Assembly: GCF_029504655.1 (NCBI RefSeq)
Contig: NZ_JAQFIL010000001.1
Coordinates: 6,329,001 to 6,393,000, forward strand
Length of the DNA: 64,000 bases
Origin: Catalinimonas alkaloidigena
Lineage (GTDB): Bacteria > Bacteroidota > Bacteroidia > Cytophagales > Cyclobacteriaceae
Reading direction: 5' to 3'
The notes below the pieces were generated by a model. The model was not told the origin of the DNA and did no database searches. It saw only the letters and a list, made by a program, of their open reading frames with translations. A program made the position numbers and the translations under genes. Shown here piece after piece: positions 43,739 through 52,818 of this stretch; the stretch's first letter is position 1; every line of letters begins with the position of its first letter.

Positions 43739-44338
43739 ATGTCCTACTTTGACAAACTGTTTAGCAAGTTGTTTCCGGCCAAAGACTCGGACAAGGTGAC
43801 TGCCGTCCATGAGGTGCTAAAGCGCAACCAACCTACGCAGCAGGCTTACGGGGACTGGAAAGACAGTGATGACCGTAGTGAGCTTATCAAGGAGATTGCC
43901 CAGGCCTACTACTATAAAAAGACAAATATCACTTCAGAAATTGATGTACATCTATTCAATACTGCCTACGCCAATGGCTTTGCCATTAGCTATCACGAAA
44001 AAATTGGCAGCAAAGTCTTTCAACATCTGACTGATTATTTCAGAGATAAAGTATTGGAGATGGGCTATCGCCTGGTGAATGCTGACCGGCGTATTCTTGA
44101 TCGGGAAAACTATGTAGAAACTATTGAGAAATACTACCTTAAGCCTCCCCTCAGTGCCGAGGATTTAACACAGGATACCATACAAGTCAACCAGATGTTT
44201 GGAAATATTGCTATTGAGCATGTACAGATAAACAGCCAGCCCAGCTACCTGAAAGTGCTGGCCAGCATTTACTCCGATCGACAGTTTCAGGAGGCTGACA
44301 GCTATGATGATTTTATCTCTGCTCTTTTTCATCAATAA
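43739..44338 (+). CDS. Conserved hypothetical protein, 199 residues
   Basis: A soluble, mostly helical protein with no signal peptide or membrane segment: MSYFDKLFSKLFPAKDSDKV, then the distinctive QQAYGDWKDSDDRSELIKEI and GYRLVNADRRILDRENYVETIEKYYLKPPL. I know no family name for it; the clear composition and well-formed frame make it a real gene. It ends by overlapping the convergent amidase gene by seven bases. It may have a partial promoter (TACTTTTT near 43700). Confidence 0.75.
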   Translation: MSYFDKLFSKLFPAKDSDKVTAVHEVLKRNQPTQQAYGDWKDSDDRSELIKEIAQAYYYKKTNITSEIDVHLFNTAYANGFAISYHEKIGSKVFQHLTDYFRDKVLEMGYRLVNADRRILDRENYVETIEKYYLKPPLSAEDLTQDTIQVNQMFGNIAIEHVQINSQPSYLKVLASIYSDRQFQEADSYDDFISALFHQ

Positions 44339-45660
44339 ATCAGCAGCTTACGCTTTTGCTCAAAGTTGCTCCCGTTGATTTGCAGCACATAAATTCCTGC
44401 TGCCAGTAGCCTGGTATCTACCACCCAGCTTTCTCCCTCCTGATCCAGATACGCACTTACCGAAAACTTTTTCCCGCCAGCGTCTATCATCCATATCTCT
44501 TCCGGTACTTGCTCCGAAGGCAAAGTAAAGTTGACTTTCTCTTCTGCCGGGACCGGATAAACATTAAAGGCCAGCGCCTCCGCTTCTTCTTCACACCCAG
44601 CTTTCAGATAAGCCTCTACCTCCAGGCGGATATCGTTCAGCATAGCGTATAGATTATCTCCCGGACATTCGGTAGCACAGCCATTCCGATGACCGGCAAT
44701 CACGCTTAGATTATTGTTCGCCGGATGGCTACTGCCTGCCAGAGGGTCGAGCGATTCTTTATGCAGCTTCCAGCCCGTCAACCGAACGAGCGCGCTCACA
44801 GAAGTATCGGTAGGTAGGACGGTATTGTAGTTTCCTAACATACATATCCCCATGGTTCCGGAATTTTGCCCACAGAAATGCGCCCCGCGGATATCGTCAT
44901 TTTCTACTTCATCATTGCTAAAGCTTCTTCCCTGAAAGATGGTACCGTCCTGTGCGATCAGATAGTTATAGCCGATATCTGACCACCCTCTTACTTGCGT
45001 ATGGAATAAGTATATGTTACGTACAGTATTAACGTAATCGGTACTGGTATTTGAACCGGCAGAATGATGAACAATCACATGCCCTACATCGGTCTCTACC
45101 CTGTTATATGAAGGTTCAGGTAAGCCCTCCCGCCAGATAGAAGTACGGATCAAAGAAGGCAAATGGCAAGTTCCATCCTGATTGGTATCCAGCTGTTTTT
45201 TTTGCTTCTGTGTTCGTGTATTAGCTTTTTTCCTGCCTTCTTCCGCATTCAGCAGAGAAAAAGAAACATTACCTCTGATGTCTGCCGGGTAAAAGATAAA
45301 ACTATGCTGAGCTTTATCAATTATTAGTAAAACCGACTGTCTGAGATTATCATCTTCAGGCTGGTGCTCATCCTCTTGCAGGAATAATGTATCTTGGCTT
45401 ACAATTACATAAGCTCCTTTAAAATCAAATTTTTGCTCTATACTAATGGCCAAGGCAGTAAAACTGAAGTCGGGCTTAATCGTATATTGCCGGGCAGCAT
45501 CTATATAAGCTTCATGACGGCTATAGTAAGGTGCATTCGCTGAGGTTTGTCTGGTGTGAAGACTCTTAGTATTTTGGGCAAAGACTGATAAAGAAATGCT
45601 ACAAAAGCATAATATTTGTACCGTAGCGAACCGTAAGTAGCCTGAAGCAGTTGATGCCAT
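44332..45660 (-). CDS. Secreted N-acetylmuramoyl-L-alanine amidase (PGRP type) with T9SS type A domain
   Basis: A 442-residue exported protein. Signal peptide ends near residue 29 (SLSVFAQ). The amidase_2/PGRP domain lies about residues 180-340: VIVHHSAGSN (first zinc His), GWSDIGYNYLIAQDGTIFQGR, HFCGQNSGTMGICMLGNY, and AGHRNGCATECPGD (second His and Cys). The zinc ligands are complete. The C-terminal 80 residues form a type A sorting domain (FNVYPVPAEEKVNFTLP, YVLQINGSNFEQKRKLLIY). The enzyme should cut the amide bond between muramic acid and L-Ala, but it is exported across the outer membrane, so the target is probably foreign peptidoglycan or surface material rather than its own wall. N-terminal 150 residues are of unknown function. 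Confidence 0.92.
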   Translation of the reverse strand: MASTASGYLRFATVQILCFCSISLSVFAQNTKSLHTRQTSANAPYYSRHEAYIDAARQYTIKPDFSFTALAISIEQKFDFKGAYVIVSQDTLFLQEDEHQPEDDNLRQSVLLIIDKAQHSFIFYPADIRGNVSFSLLNAEEGRKKANTRTQKQKKQLDTNQDGTCHLPSLIRTSIWREGLPEPSYNRVETDVGHVIVHHSAGSNTSTDYVNTVRNIYLFHTQVRGWSDIGYNYLIAQDGTIFQGRSFSNDEVENDDIRGAHFCGQNSGTMGICMLGNYNTVLPTDTSVSALVRLTGWKLHKESLDPLAGSSHPANNNLSVIAGHRNGCATECPGDNLYAMLNDIRLEVEAYLKAGCEEEAEALAFNVYPVPAEEKVNFTLPSEQVPEEIWMIDAGGKKFSVSAYLDQEGESWVVDTRLLAAGIYVLQINGSNFEQKRKLLIY

Positions 45661-45758
45661 GCAGTAAGGTGATTATGTTGAAAAAAGTTACAGCTAAATT
45701 AAACCAACGTTATATTTAAAATATTATTCCAATACTAATTAAATTAAACACTTTTACA

Positions 45759-46148
45759 ATGATGATCTCCAAGACATATTTATTGGTAGTTTTCTTCTTA
45801 ATGAGTTGCCAGACAGTTCCCTCCGCAGGAGTCCCCGCAGCCGATGACAAACCTATCCAGATTTTTAAGACTTCTTTACAAATCACGGTAAGAGATAACC
45901 TTGGCAATAGTGTAGAGGGGGCGGAAGTGCAGATTTTTACCAACAAAGAAGATTATCAGAAAGAAGAGAACCCGGTACAGGGCATCAAATATACCGATGA
46001 TAAGGGGCGCGTAAAATTTTCTGAGCTGGATACCCAGGAATATTATATCAATGTAGAAAAGGGCGACATGAACAATTATGGGGCAGGGATTAAGACTGAC
46101 CAGCTAACCGAAAAAAGAAATAACAAAGTAACTATCATCATTGAGTAA
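45759..46148 (+). CDS. Small lipoprotein with a regulatory-like beta domain
   Basis: A 129-residue lipoprotein with lipobox FFLMSCQ near residue 17. The mature part opens IQIFKTSLQITVRDNLGNSVEGAEVQIFTNKEDY and includes YTDDKGRVKFSELDTQEYYINVEKG, the pattern of a carboxypeptidase regulatory-like or transthyretin-like beta sandwich. No enzymatic motif is present. Its stop overlaps the start of the thioesterase gene by one base (TAATG), so the three plus-strand genes 45759-47042 form a tight operon. Function unknown. Confidence 0.8.
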   Translation: MMISKTYLLVVFFLMSCQTVPSAGVPAADDKPIQIFKTSLQITVRDNLGNSVEGAEVQIFTNKEDYQKEENPVQGIKYTDDKGRVKFSELDTQEYYINVEKGDMNNYGAGIKTDQLTEKRNNKVTIIIE

Positions 46149-46585
46149 TGATTTCGTTATCAGATTTAGACAAATATAGGTTCCAGTTTGAAATACAGGT
46201 ACGATACTCTGATATGGACATGCTTGGACATGCCAACAATGCGGTGTATCTAACTTATCTGGAGCTCGCTCGCTTAGGATATTTTAAAGAAGTAATCCGA
46301 CAAGAATGGAAAGAGGTAGCCTTGGTACTGGCTCATGCCAGCATGGACTACAAAATTCCTGTGACGCCCAAAGTGACGCCTGTAGCACATATTAGAACGA
46401 CCAAGCTGGGTAACTCCAGCATGCATGTGGAAAATATGATTACCAATAAAGAGGGGAACATATTGTTTTTCTCTTCTACTATGATACTGGTAGCCATCGA
46501 CACTAAAACCGGAAAGTCTACGCCTATTCCCGAATCGGAAAAACAAAAAGTAATTGCCTATGAACCAGCTTTGGAAGCAGTATAG
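46148..46585 (+). CDS. Acyl-CoA thioesterase, hotdog (4HBT) family
   Basis: A 145-residue hotdog-fold protein of the YbgC/FadM-like group. The active-site region is VRYSDMDMLGHANNAVYLTYLELARLGYF, including the conserved Asp near residue 22. It hydrolyses acyl-CoA or acyl-ACP thioesters in the cytoplasm; the chain preference is not readable. Length is normal. Start and stop overlap the neighbours (one base upstream, 26 bases downstream), which argues for translational coupling in a three-gene operon with two lipoproteins. Confidence 0.9.
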   Translation: MISLSDLDKYRFQFEIQVRYSDMDMLGHANNAVYLTYLELARLGYFKEVIRQEWKEVALVLAHASMDYKIPVTPKVTPVAHIRTTKLGNSSMHVENMITNKEGNILFFSSTMILVAIDTKTGKSTPIPESEKQKVIAYEPALEAV

Positions 46586-47042
46586 TAATAAGGTTACCCT
46601 ATGGATGATGGTATTAGTGATTGGTACTGCCGCCTGCTCCACACCAGAAGCTCCCGATTTTAATGGGGTGAAAAACTTTAAAATTGATGTACAAGGCCTT
46701 AGCAAGGCCCAGATCAATGGAGATGCTGTATTTTTTAATCCCAACAAACAAAAAATTAAAATCCGGCAGGTAGATGTCAGTGTATTTGTGGAAGGTGAGA
46801 AAGTGAAGGATATTAGTCAGGAATTTGATATTACTGCTATGCCCAATAGCGAGTTTGTAGTACCCATTGATGTTACGCTTTCCCTGGGGGACCTGAATAT
46901 GAATTTACTCAATACCGCCCTAAGCATGCTCAACGGTGCTACAAAAAAGGTACGTTATGAGGGAAGGGCTCGAGTGACAGTCAATGGGCTTCCCTTCAGA
47001 GTCCCTTTTGAACATGAGGATGATGTCAAAATAGACCTCTAA
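46560..47042 (+). CDS. LEA type 2-like lipoprotein
   Basis: About 160 residues with lipobox VIGTAACST. The mature part matches the LEA14/WHy-like beta domain: VKNFKIDVQGLSKAQINGDAVFFNPNKQKIKIRQVDVSVFVEGEKV, then NSEFVVPIDVTLSLGDLN. In bacteria this domain is exported and has unknown function; in plants it is stress-related. The start at ATG 46560 is preferred over the TTG at 46554, though both overlap the thioesterase gene. It ends with a 4-base overlap with the convergent lipoprotein gene at 47039. Confidence 0.8.
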   Translation: MNQLWKQYSNKVTLWMMVLVIGTAACSTPEAPDFNGVKNFKIDVQGLSKAQINGDAVFFNPNKQKIKIRQVDVSVFVEGEKVKDISQEFDITAMPNSEFVVPIDVTLSLGDLNMNLLNTALSMLNGATKKVRYEGRARVTVNGLPFRVPFEHEDDVKIDL

Positions 47043-47932
47043 CTGTTCCAGTAGGCGTCCATGTAAGTTTCCTTCAAGGCTAACTTTCGGCCATCCCAGC
47101 TTTCCTGCTTGAGCAGAATGTTGGGATAGCTTCCGCTAAACCAGTAGGTATTTGTCTTTTCTTCATCCAATTGGACCTCTACTTTCCAAACATCAGCAAC
47201 CTGGCTCATATCATAGGCAGTATTCAGTTGTAGCCCCTCCGCTTTACTTACGTCAAAAGTCGCTTCATAAATCTTAGGCTCAGTAGCTTTGCTATTGACT
47301 TGTGACTCTGCTACAGCCTGCTGAAAGCTAAGCCCGTCTTGGAAGTTCAGTGCCCGCAGTGAATGTGAGAGCTGATCTTCAAACATAATATTACCATCCA
47401 CAGTCATTTGGCCAATGCCTTGTCCGTCCCAGTAGCTGTTATAGCCATACTCGTAATTTCTGCCCTGATCCAGAAAATATTTTGCAGTATTGCCACACCA
47501 CTCCTGAGAAGTATTGGTGAGCTTATAAACGGTAGAAGGCTGTTCTCTCTTATAAAAAATACTGGTAAGGTAATGATAAGGGTAATTGTCCGTGGGGATA
47601 CGACAAAACTTGTTGATTTTCATCACATCAAATAAATCGTTACGGTCATAATCATCAGTTTTGACCTTAAATTCTTCATTAAAAGTTTCTTTAACAAGGA
47701 TATAGACATACTCAAAATTCCGTGGCTCGCCATATACCACTCTTTGTGCTTCATATTTAGCCACTTCAGCTACCCCCTTATCCCATTTGGCATCCATAGC
47801 CCACTCCTGATTGAAGTATTCGGCTGCATCTACTGTATTCTTGGCGTTGCTTCCGGTACAGGCGTACAGACCGGTCATGGCAGCCAAAAAAAGCAGCAGC
47901 ATGCCTATGTTTTCATCTAATACTCTTTTCAT
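47039..47932 (-). CDS. Lipoprotein of a Bacteroidota family often mislabelled septum inhibitor Maf
   Basis: A 297-residue lipoprotein (lipobox GLYACTG). Conserved-looking blocks are WDKGVAEVAKYEAQRVVYGEPRNFEYVYILVKETFN, KINKFCRIPTDNYPYHYLTSIFYKRE and SQEWCGNTAKYF. It lacks the Maf nucleotide-binding motifs, so that label, which I have seen on relatives, should not be used. No enzymatic motif is evident. Its ATG overlaps the stop of the macro-domain gene by four bases (ATGA at 47929-47932), placing it as the last gene of the rhodanese-glycosyltransferase-macro operon on this strand. Confidence 0.7.
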   Translation of the reverse strand: MKRVLDENIGMLLLFLAAMTGLYACTGSNAKNTVDAAEYFNQEWAMDAKWDKGVAEVAKYEAQRVVYGEPRNFEYVYILVKETFNEEFKVKTDDYDRNDLFDVMKINKFCRIPTDNYPYHYLTSIFYKREQPSTVYKLTNTSQEWCGNTAKYFLDQGRNYEYGYNSYWDGQGIGQMTVDGNIMFEDQLSHSLRALNFQDGLSFQQAVAESQVNSKATEPKIYEATFDVSKAEGLQLNTAYDMSQVADVWKVEVQLDEEKTNTYWFSGSYPNILLKQESWDGRKLALKETYMDAYWNS

Positions 47933-48462
47933 GATAGCATTTGTTTTAGCGTTTGCTCTACTTGCTGGCGGTCACTGTCCCCATACAAGACAATACGGAT
48001 ATGCCGCACTGAGGATAGATGCTCGGTTCTTTTTTGAATGGTCTGCAACATCACCTGAGCAGCCTCTTTCAGCGGGTAGCCGAATATTCCGGTAGAAATA
48101 GCAGGAAAAGCAATAGACTTCAATTGATAATCGTCTGCTAGCTGAAGAGCCTTTTCATAGCAACTGCCCAACAATTGATCTTCGGGTTTGTCCCTCCCAT
48201 ATACCGGCCCGAGACAATGAACAACTTTCCTGTTAGGTAATTGAAAGGCATCAGTGATTACTGCTTCTCCGGGAGCAATAGGAGCTAGCGGTCTGCAGGC
48301 GTCTGCCAGTTCCGGCCCAGCGGCACGATGGATAGCTCCGGCTACTCCACCGCCGCTCATGAGTTGAGCATTGGCAGCATTCACTACTGCATCCATATCT
48401 GACTGTTTACTGATATCACCTTGTACAACTTCTAGCTTTATTTCTGAAAATTGCGCTTCCAT
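47929..48462 (-). CDS. Macro-domain protein, ADP-ribose deacylase type
   Basis: About 178 residues with a complete macro domain: VVNAANAQLMSGGGVAGAIHRAAG (the ADP-ribose loop), then KVVHCLGPVYG, SIAFPAISTGIFGYPLKEAAQVM. Relatives such as YmdB remove the acetyl group from O-acetyl-ADP-ribose or ADP-ribosyl groups from proteins. Catalytic residues Asn and Asp-like positions are in the first loop. The start ATG at 48462 has GAGG immediately upstream and is preferred over a TTG three codons earlier. It is in a compact minus-strand operon behind the glycosyltransferase gene. Confidence 0.9.
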   Translation of the reverse strand: MEAQFSEIKLEVVQGDISKQSDMDAVVNAANAQLMSGGGVAGAIHRAAGPELADACRPLAPIAPGEAVITDAFQLPNRKVVHCLGPVYGRDKPEDQLLGSCYEKALQLADDYQLKSIAFPAISTGIFGYPLKEAAQVMLQTIQKRTEHLSSVRHIRIVLYGDSDRQQVEQTLKQMLS

Positions 48463-48475
48463 GACCCTCAAAATT

Positions 48476-49075
48476 TTACAGTTCTGCTAAACGCATGTTT
48501 TCCAAATCCTTTTCCTCGTCCACATCGGTTAAGGTTGGCAGGATATAGCAACTCAATCCTCTTTTTTTAATTGTCTCTACGGTTTGTTCCAGCACCTGAG
48601 AGGTGCTCCAGTTTTTATCGTGAAAAAGACTGGAGTGTAGCTTTTTCATACCTAATAAATAATAGCCTCCATCAGTAGAGGGTCCTATGACTACATCGTG
48701 CTGATCCAACTCCGCAAAAGCCTGTTCAATAATTTCGGTAGTGAGCTCGTAGCAATCACTGCCGATGATGCAAGCTTTTTTGTAGCTGGCGTCAAATCTT
48801 TCTTCAAAAGCATTAAGCATACGCTTACCTAAATCTCCTTCAGACTGCAAGGCTTTAAAGTAGCGTTCTTCATCCCAAATATCATGATAGACAACCTCAG
48901 GGGTATAGTACACTATTTTATCATAGCCTAAAACCTGGGTGATCGCATAAGTACGCTCAAGTAGTTTGTGGTACACTTCCAGCGCTTTTTTAGCCCCGAT
49001 ACCCTTGGCCAGCCGTGTTTTAACTTTGCCTAATTCAGGTTTCTTAACAAAAATGATTAATGATTCTTCAGTCAT
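48476..49075 (-). CDS. DUF2064 / TIGR04282 glycosyltransferase-like protein
   Basis: About 199 residues from ATG 49075. The N-terminus LIIFVKKPELGKVKTRLAKGIGAKKAL and the middle ACIIGSDCYELTTEIIEQAF with DVVIGPSTDGGYYLLGMKKLH identify the family, a nucleotide-sugar-like GT-A fold. The family name mentions arsenosugar biosynthesis, but arsenic genes are absent here, so the role should be left open. The chosen ATG overlaps the rhodanese stop by eight bases. A longer frame from 49135 has no conserved start. Confidence 0.85.
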   Translation of the reverse strand: MTEESLIIFVKKPELGKVKTRLAKGIGAKKALEVYHKLLERTYAITQVLGYDKIVYYTPEVVYHDIWDEERYFKALQSEGDLGKRMLNAFEERFDASYKKACIIGSDCYELTTEIIEQAFAELDQHDVVIGPSTDGGYYLLGMKKLHSSLFHDKNWSTSQVLEQTVETIKKRGLSCYILPTLTDVDEEKDLENMRLAEL

Positions 49076-49499
49076 AAAAAACAGGAAAGCCTTTCTCTTT
49101 CCAGCTACGCATACCACCCTCGAGGTTATGCACATTTGTAAAGCCTGCCTCTAAAAGCTGTATGCCTACCTGGTTGCTTCGCCCACCGGAAAGGCAGTAA
49201 ACTATAATTTCTTTGTCTTTAGAAATATCTTCAACATCTTTTAGTTGAAAAGTCTCAAAGTTGACAAAACGCGCACCTTTAAGGTGTCCCGTATTATATT
49301 CATCTACTGATCGGGTATCCAGAAGAACAAATTCATCTTCCTTCTGCAAGCGTTGCTTTAAATTTTCAGCTTTGATTGTTGGTGCTTTGTTAACCTGCTG
49401 TTCAAGAATTTGTTTCTTAGGCGTTGCCAAAACAAAGAGCACTGCCACAATCAATCCCAGTCCTGTGCTAAGACTGAAAAGCAAATTTTTTTTACTCAT
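49068..49499 (-). CDS. Membrane-anchored rhodanese-like protein
   Basis: A 143-residue protein with one N-terminal membrane segment (LSTGLGLIVAVLFVLA) and a rhodanese domain on the periplasmic side: VLLDTRSVDEYNTGHLKGARFVNF, then active-site loop CLSGGRSNQVG, then NLEGGMRSW. The active Cys is present, so sulfur transfer is possible. The gene heads a minus-strand operon with the TIGR04282, macro-domain and lipoprotein genes, all overlapping or a few bases apart. Partner thiol chemistry unknown. Confidence 0.9.
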   Translation of the reverse strand: MSKKNLLFSLSTGLGLIVAVLFVLATPKKQILEQQVNKAPTIKAENLKQRLQKEDEFVLLDTRSVDEYNTGHLKGARFVNFETFQLKDVEDISKDKEIIVYCLSGGRSNQVGIQLLEAGFTNVHNLEGGMRSWKEKGFPVFYD

Positions 49500-49515
49500 G
49501 GTATGTTTGTTATTA

Positions 49516-51369
49516 TTATTCAGATAGTTTTACAAGTATTACCCAATCTTCATCGGGGGCAGAGGGAGGAGTACCTAAAGAAACCTTTCCGGGGCCACTT
49601 ACCTCAGGTACTGATCCATCCAATAATCCATCTCCGGTTTTCGGATTGTACCATTGTACACTGTAGTCAGCCTCATGATCCTTCAGATCAAGCTGAACTT
49701 CCGCACCATATCGGGTATATACCGCATACACATCTCCGGCTTTAGCAAAGCAGTATGCGCCTTCGGCATCTACCAGTGTATCAGCAGACTGCATTTCCCA
49801 GAAAGGCAAGTGCTCATGAAAAAAGTCCAGCGCGTAGCGTGTCTGGTCCCAGATATTACTTCTCGTACGAAAGGTTTCGGTATTCAGGTCATCGTTAGGA
49901 AACTTATAGCCAAAATACCACTCCGCACCGCCGCCGCCGGCCATTAGATTTCCCCACAAAGATTCGTAGCGAACCGTATCATGCTCAGGGTCAATGTCAT
50001 CGGGCAGCACTCCATGGTAGTGAGGGCCGATTTCATCCAGGTTAACCACCCACTGCTTCCCGGCTTCGCCTGAGGCTTTTATCCAATGCCTGGTTTCTTC
50101 GTGCACATCACTGGTAGGGCTAATTTGCAAAGAAGGCCCATCCAGATACGCAAAACCAAGTAATGGGTTTAGCACATCATAGCGAGGGCTACGAGCGGCA
50201 TGGGTGTGTAACACCACAAAGTTTTTGTATGGATCAGTTTGCTTGATATAGGAAATCATAGATTTCCGCTGCGCATCATTCTGAGCCTCAGGGGTAAAGT
50301 TCGCATAACCGTTCTCTTCACCCATATTCCAGGTGACTGCCAGATGATGGGCAAAGCGGGCAATGAGTTCACGGTAATAAAGTTTGCGTTGCGTACCGGT
50401 ATCGCCACCGTCCAGCAACAATTCATTCTCTGTTTCCTGTGTCACAATATGTAGCATGATACCCAGACTGTCAGCGTGAGCAAACACTTTATCCCATTGT
50501 GCCAGCTTACTACAGTCAAAGCGATAGCGTTCTTCATAAGCGGTATAAGGCCAAACATCTTTACCATCCCCTCCAATATTAAGGGTAAGAAAGTAAGAAG
50601 AGTTCATCCCTTTTTCTGCCAGATAATTATATGCTCCTATAATTCCTTTGCCCTTCCCCCCCTGCCAGTTGGGGTCACCTTCATTCCAGTCCTGTATATG
50701 ATCTTCATAACGATGCAGATCTTTATCAGCGGCAGCTTCTCCTTCCCGCTGTTCTTCCTCATCGCCGAAGTAGGTGCCATCAAAATCTTCGTAGCCCAGC
50801 AGGTTTTCCGGACTGTCGGTGCCGCCTTTGAGATAATATTCTCCGTTTTCGGCAAACTGAAGGTAGCGTTCTCCGATATATCGCAACCTGCCTTTAGCAC
50901 GGAAGTCTCTTCCGCTTTTATCGGATGGAACGACCTCAAAGCTGCCGTTATTTCCATCAAAAGCCACTGCCTCTCCTGCCTGAGGATCATCACTTACTGC
51001 GATGCTATCACCTTTACGAAAAGATACTTCATACTCCCACGCACCTTCGGCATCAGGTGTAAAATGTACCAGCCAGACATTACCACTGTCGGCACTGCTC
51101 TCGGCAGCATTTCCATCGGCAGCGTAGTAGCCGGGAACTTCATAGGTTTTATCCTCATGACTGAAAGTTACCATCAGCCGATAGTTGAGAAATGGGTTAT
51201 CCTCTGCCTGTTCGCTGGTTTGCGGACCTTCAAAACTGAGGGTTAGAGGGTGCCATTTTTGGTACGTAGGAATGCCCTTTGCTGTATCCGTCTGGCTTTG
51301 ACATGAAAGCAGTATCGAGCTACAAATCAGAAAAAGAATATTCAGAGGTGTAAGTAGGTTGTGTTTCAT
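49516..51369 (-). CDS. DUF5060 glycosidase-like lipoprotein
   Basis: About 617 residues with a lipobox SSILLSCQS. Residues 35-150 are a DUF5060 beta domain (WHPLTLSFEGPQTSE, NPFLNYRLMVTFSHE). A TIM-barrel-like part follows (YFLTLNIGGDGKDVWPYTAYEERYRFDCSKLAQWDKVF, VTWNMGEENGY, WVVNLDEIGPHYHG), where E in MGEENG and DEIG may be the catalytic acids. The C-terminal part (YSVQWYNPKTGDGLLDG) resembles a putative collagen-binding domain. It is probably a surface or periplasmic glycan hydrolase; the substrate is unknown. The ATG at 51369 is used, since TTG 51372 is less likely. It stands alone on its strand. Confidence 0.85.
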   Translation of the reverse strand: MKHNLLTPLNILFLICSSILLSCQSQTDTAKGIPTYQKWHPLTLSFEGPQTSEQAEDNPFLNYRLMVTFSHEDKTYEVPGYYAADGNAAESSADSGNVWLVHFTPDAEGAWEYEVSFRKGDSIAVSDDPQAGEAVAFDGNNGSFEVVPSDKSGRDFRAKGRLRYIGERYLQFAENGEYYLKGGTDSPENLLGYEDFDGTYFGDEEEQREGEAAADKDLHRYEDHIQDWNEGDPNWQGGKGKGIIGAYNYLAEKGMNSSYFLTLNIGGDGKDVWPYTAYEERYRFDCSKLAQWDKVFAHADSLGIMLHIVTQETENELLLDGGDTGTQRKLYYRELIARFAHHLAVTWNMGEENGYANFTPEAQNDAQRKSMISYIKQTDPYKNFVVLHTHAARSPRYDVLNPLLGFAYLDGPSLQISPTSDVHEETRHWIKASGEAGKQWVVNLDEIGPHYHGVLPDDIDPEHDTVRYESLWGNLMAGGGGAEWYFGYKFPNDDLNTETFRTRSNIWDQTRYALDFFHEHLPFWEMQSADTLVDAEGAYCFAKAGDVYAVYTRYGAEVQLDLKDHEADYSVQWYNPKTGDGLLDGSVPEVSGPGKVSLGTPPSAPDEDWVILVKLSE

Positions 51370-51641
51370 CAATAATAAAAATCATTCAAGTATTGGCGAA
51401 AAAATAAGCATTTTTCTCTGTTTCTGACTGGTATTTCTGCAAAAATACCATTTACTCCCATGTATCGCAGTTGGGAATTCTCTATATTGCCAACTCATAA
51501 ATCAATTAAAAGAACTATAAAATAAACGGAGGAAATTGCTTAACGCAAAGCACTTTTTTTCATAAGTTCCAATATGCGTGTTAAAGCTATTTAATCAAAG
51601 ATAAGCATATGGCACGTCCACGTTAAACAAACACTAAACAC

Positions 51642-52712
51642 ATGAAAGAAACTTTTAAACCTGGTGTATTATACGGTGACGATCTGAAACGTTTTTACAG
51701 ATATGCAAATGAGAAGGGCTTCGCACTTCCTGCTGTCAACGTAACTGGTACCAACACGATCAATGCCGTACTGGAAACCGCTCGTGAGGTCAATTCAGCA
51801 GTAATCATACAGTTTTCTAATTCCGGAGCTGCTTTTGTCTCTGGGAAAGGACTAAGTAACGAAGGGCAGCAGTCTTCTATCGCCGGAGCCATTTCCGGTG
51901 CCATGCACGTGCACAATATGGCCGAAAAATACGGTGTCACTGTGATCCTGCATACCGACCATGCTGCCAAGAAATTGTTACCCTGGATTGATGGCTTACT
52001 GGATGCCGGAGAGCAGTATTATAAAGAAAATGGCAAGCCACTTTTCAGCTCTCATATGCTGGATCTTTCGGAGGAGCCGTTGGATGATAATGTGGCCATT
52101 AGCAAACAGTATTACCACCGCATGAATGAGATCGGTATGTCTATTGAGATTGAGCTAGGCGTAACCGGTGGCGAGGAAGATGGGGTAGACAATACCGATG
52201 TGGACGCCTCCAAACTGTACACTCAGCCTGAAGAAGTGGCTTATTCCTACAAAGAGTTATCTACCGTGGGCGATAATTTTACCATTGCGGCTGCTTTTGG
52301 TAATGTACATGGCGTGTACAAGCCCGGAAATGTGAAGCTAACGCCAAAAATTCTTCATAACTCTCAGGAGTACATCCAGAAAGAATTCTCTACCGGAGCT
52401 AAGCCAGTAAACTTTGTATTCCACGGAGGCTCAGGTTCTACCCAGGCGGAGATTCGTGAGGCCATTACTTATGGGGTCATCAAGATGAACATTGACACTG
52501 ATGTACAGTGGGCTTTCTGGGAAGGGATCAAAGATTACTATCAGAGCAAAGAAGCTTATCTGCAAGCACAGATCGGTAATCCTGAAGGAGAAGATTCTCC
52601 CAACAAAAAATTCTACGATCCCCGCGTGTGGTTACGCAAGGGAGAAGAATCCATTGTAAAAAGGCTAAAGCAGGCTTTTGACGACCTGAACGCGGTCAAT
52701 TCTATGGAATAG
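51642..52712 (+). CDS. fbaA: Class II fructose-bisphosphate aldolase
   Basis: A 356-residue zinc-dependent aldolase of glycolysis and gluconeogenesis, cleaving fructose 1,6-bisphosphate. Key regions are FALPAVNVTGTNTINAVLETARE, the zinc site LHTDHAAKK, the phosphate site FHGGSGST and the end KMNIDTDVQWAFWEGI. The length is that of the class IIA type (FbaA-like). It has its own downstream terminator and no operon partners. Very secure. Confidence 0.96.
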   Translation: MKETFKPGVLYGDDLKRFYRYANEKGFALPAVNVTGTNTINAVLETAREVNSAVIIQFSNSGAAFVSGKGLSNEGQQSSIAGAISGAMHVHNMAEKYGVTVILHTDHAAKKLLPWIDGLLDAGEQYYKENGKPLFSSHMLDLSEEPLDDNVAISKQYYHRMNEIGMSIEIELGVTGGEEDGVDNTDVDASKLYTQPEEVAYSYKELSTVGDNFTIAAAFGNVHGVYKPGNVKLTPKILHNSQEYIQKEFSTGAKPVNFVFHGGSGSTQAEIREAITYGVIKMNIDTDVQWAFWEGIKDYYQSKEAYLQAQIGNPEGEDSPNKKFYDPRVWLRKGEESIVKRLKQAFDDLNAVNSME

Positions 52713-52734
52713 GCTTTTTTTAGGCATTTTAGAG

Positions 52735-52766
52735 AAGCGCATGTGGATCACCAGCATGCGCTTTTT
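52735..52766 (+). terminator. Intrinsic terminator of the aldolase gene
   Basis: Stem AAGCGCATG with CATGCGCTT (52735-52744 with 52754-52763), followed by TTTTTCT. Confidence 0.85.
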
Positions 52767-52818
52767 CTATGCTTATTTCTTTTCTTTCTCAATCAGTCTG
52801 GGGAGGATATATTATAAG

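Noticed and set aside
50476..51246. Plus-strand 256-codon frame over the DUF5060 gene
   Set aside because: Antisense of an identified gene, with hydrophobic composition arising from the reverse complement.
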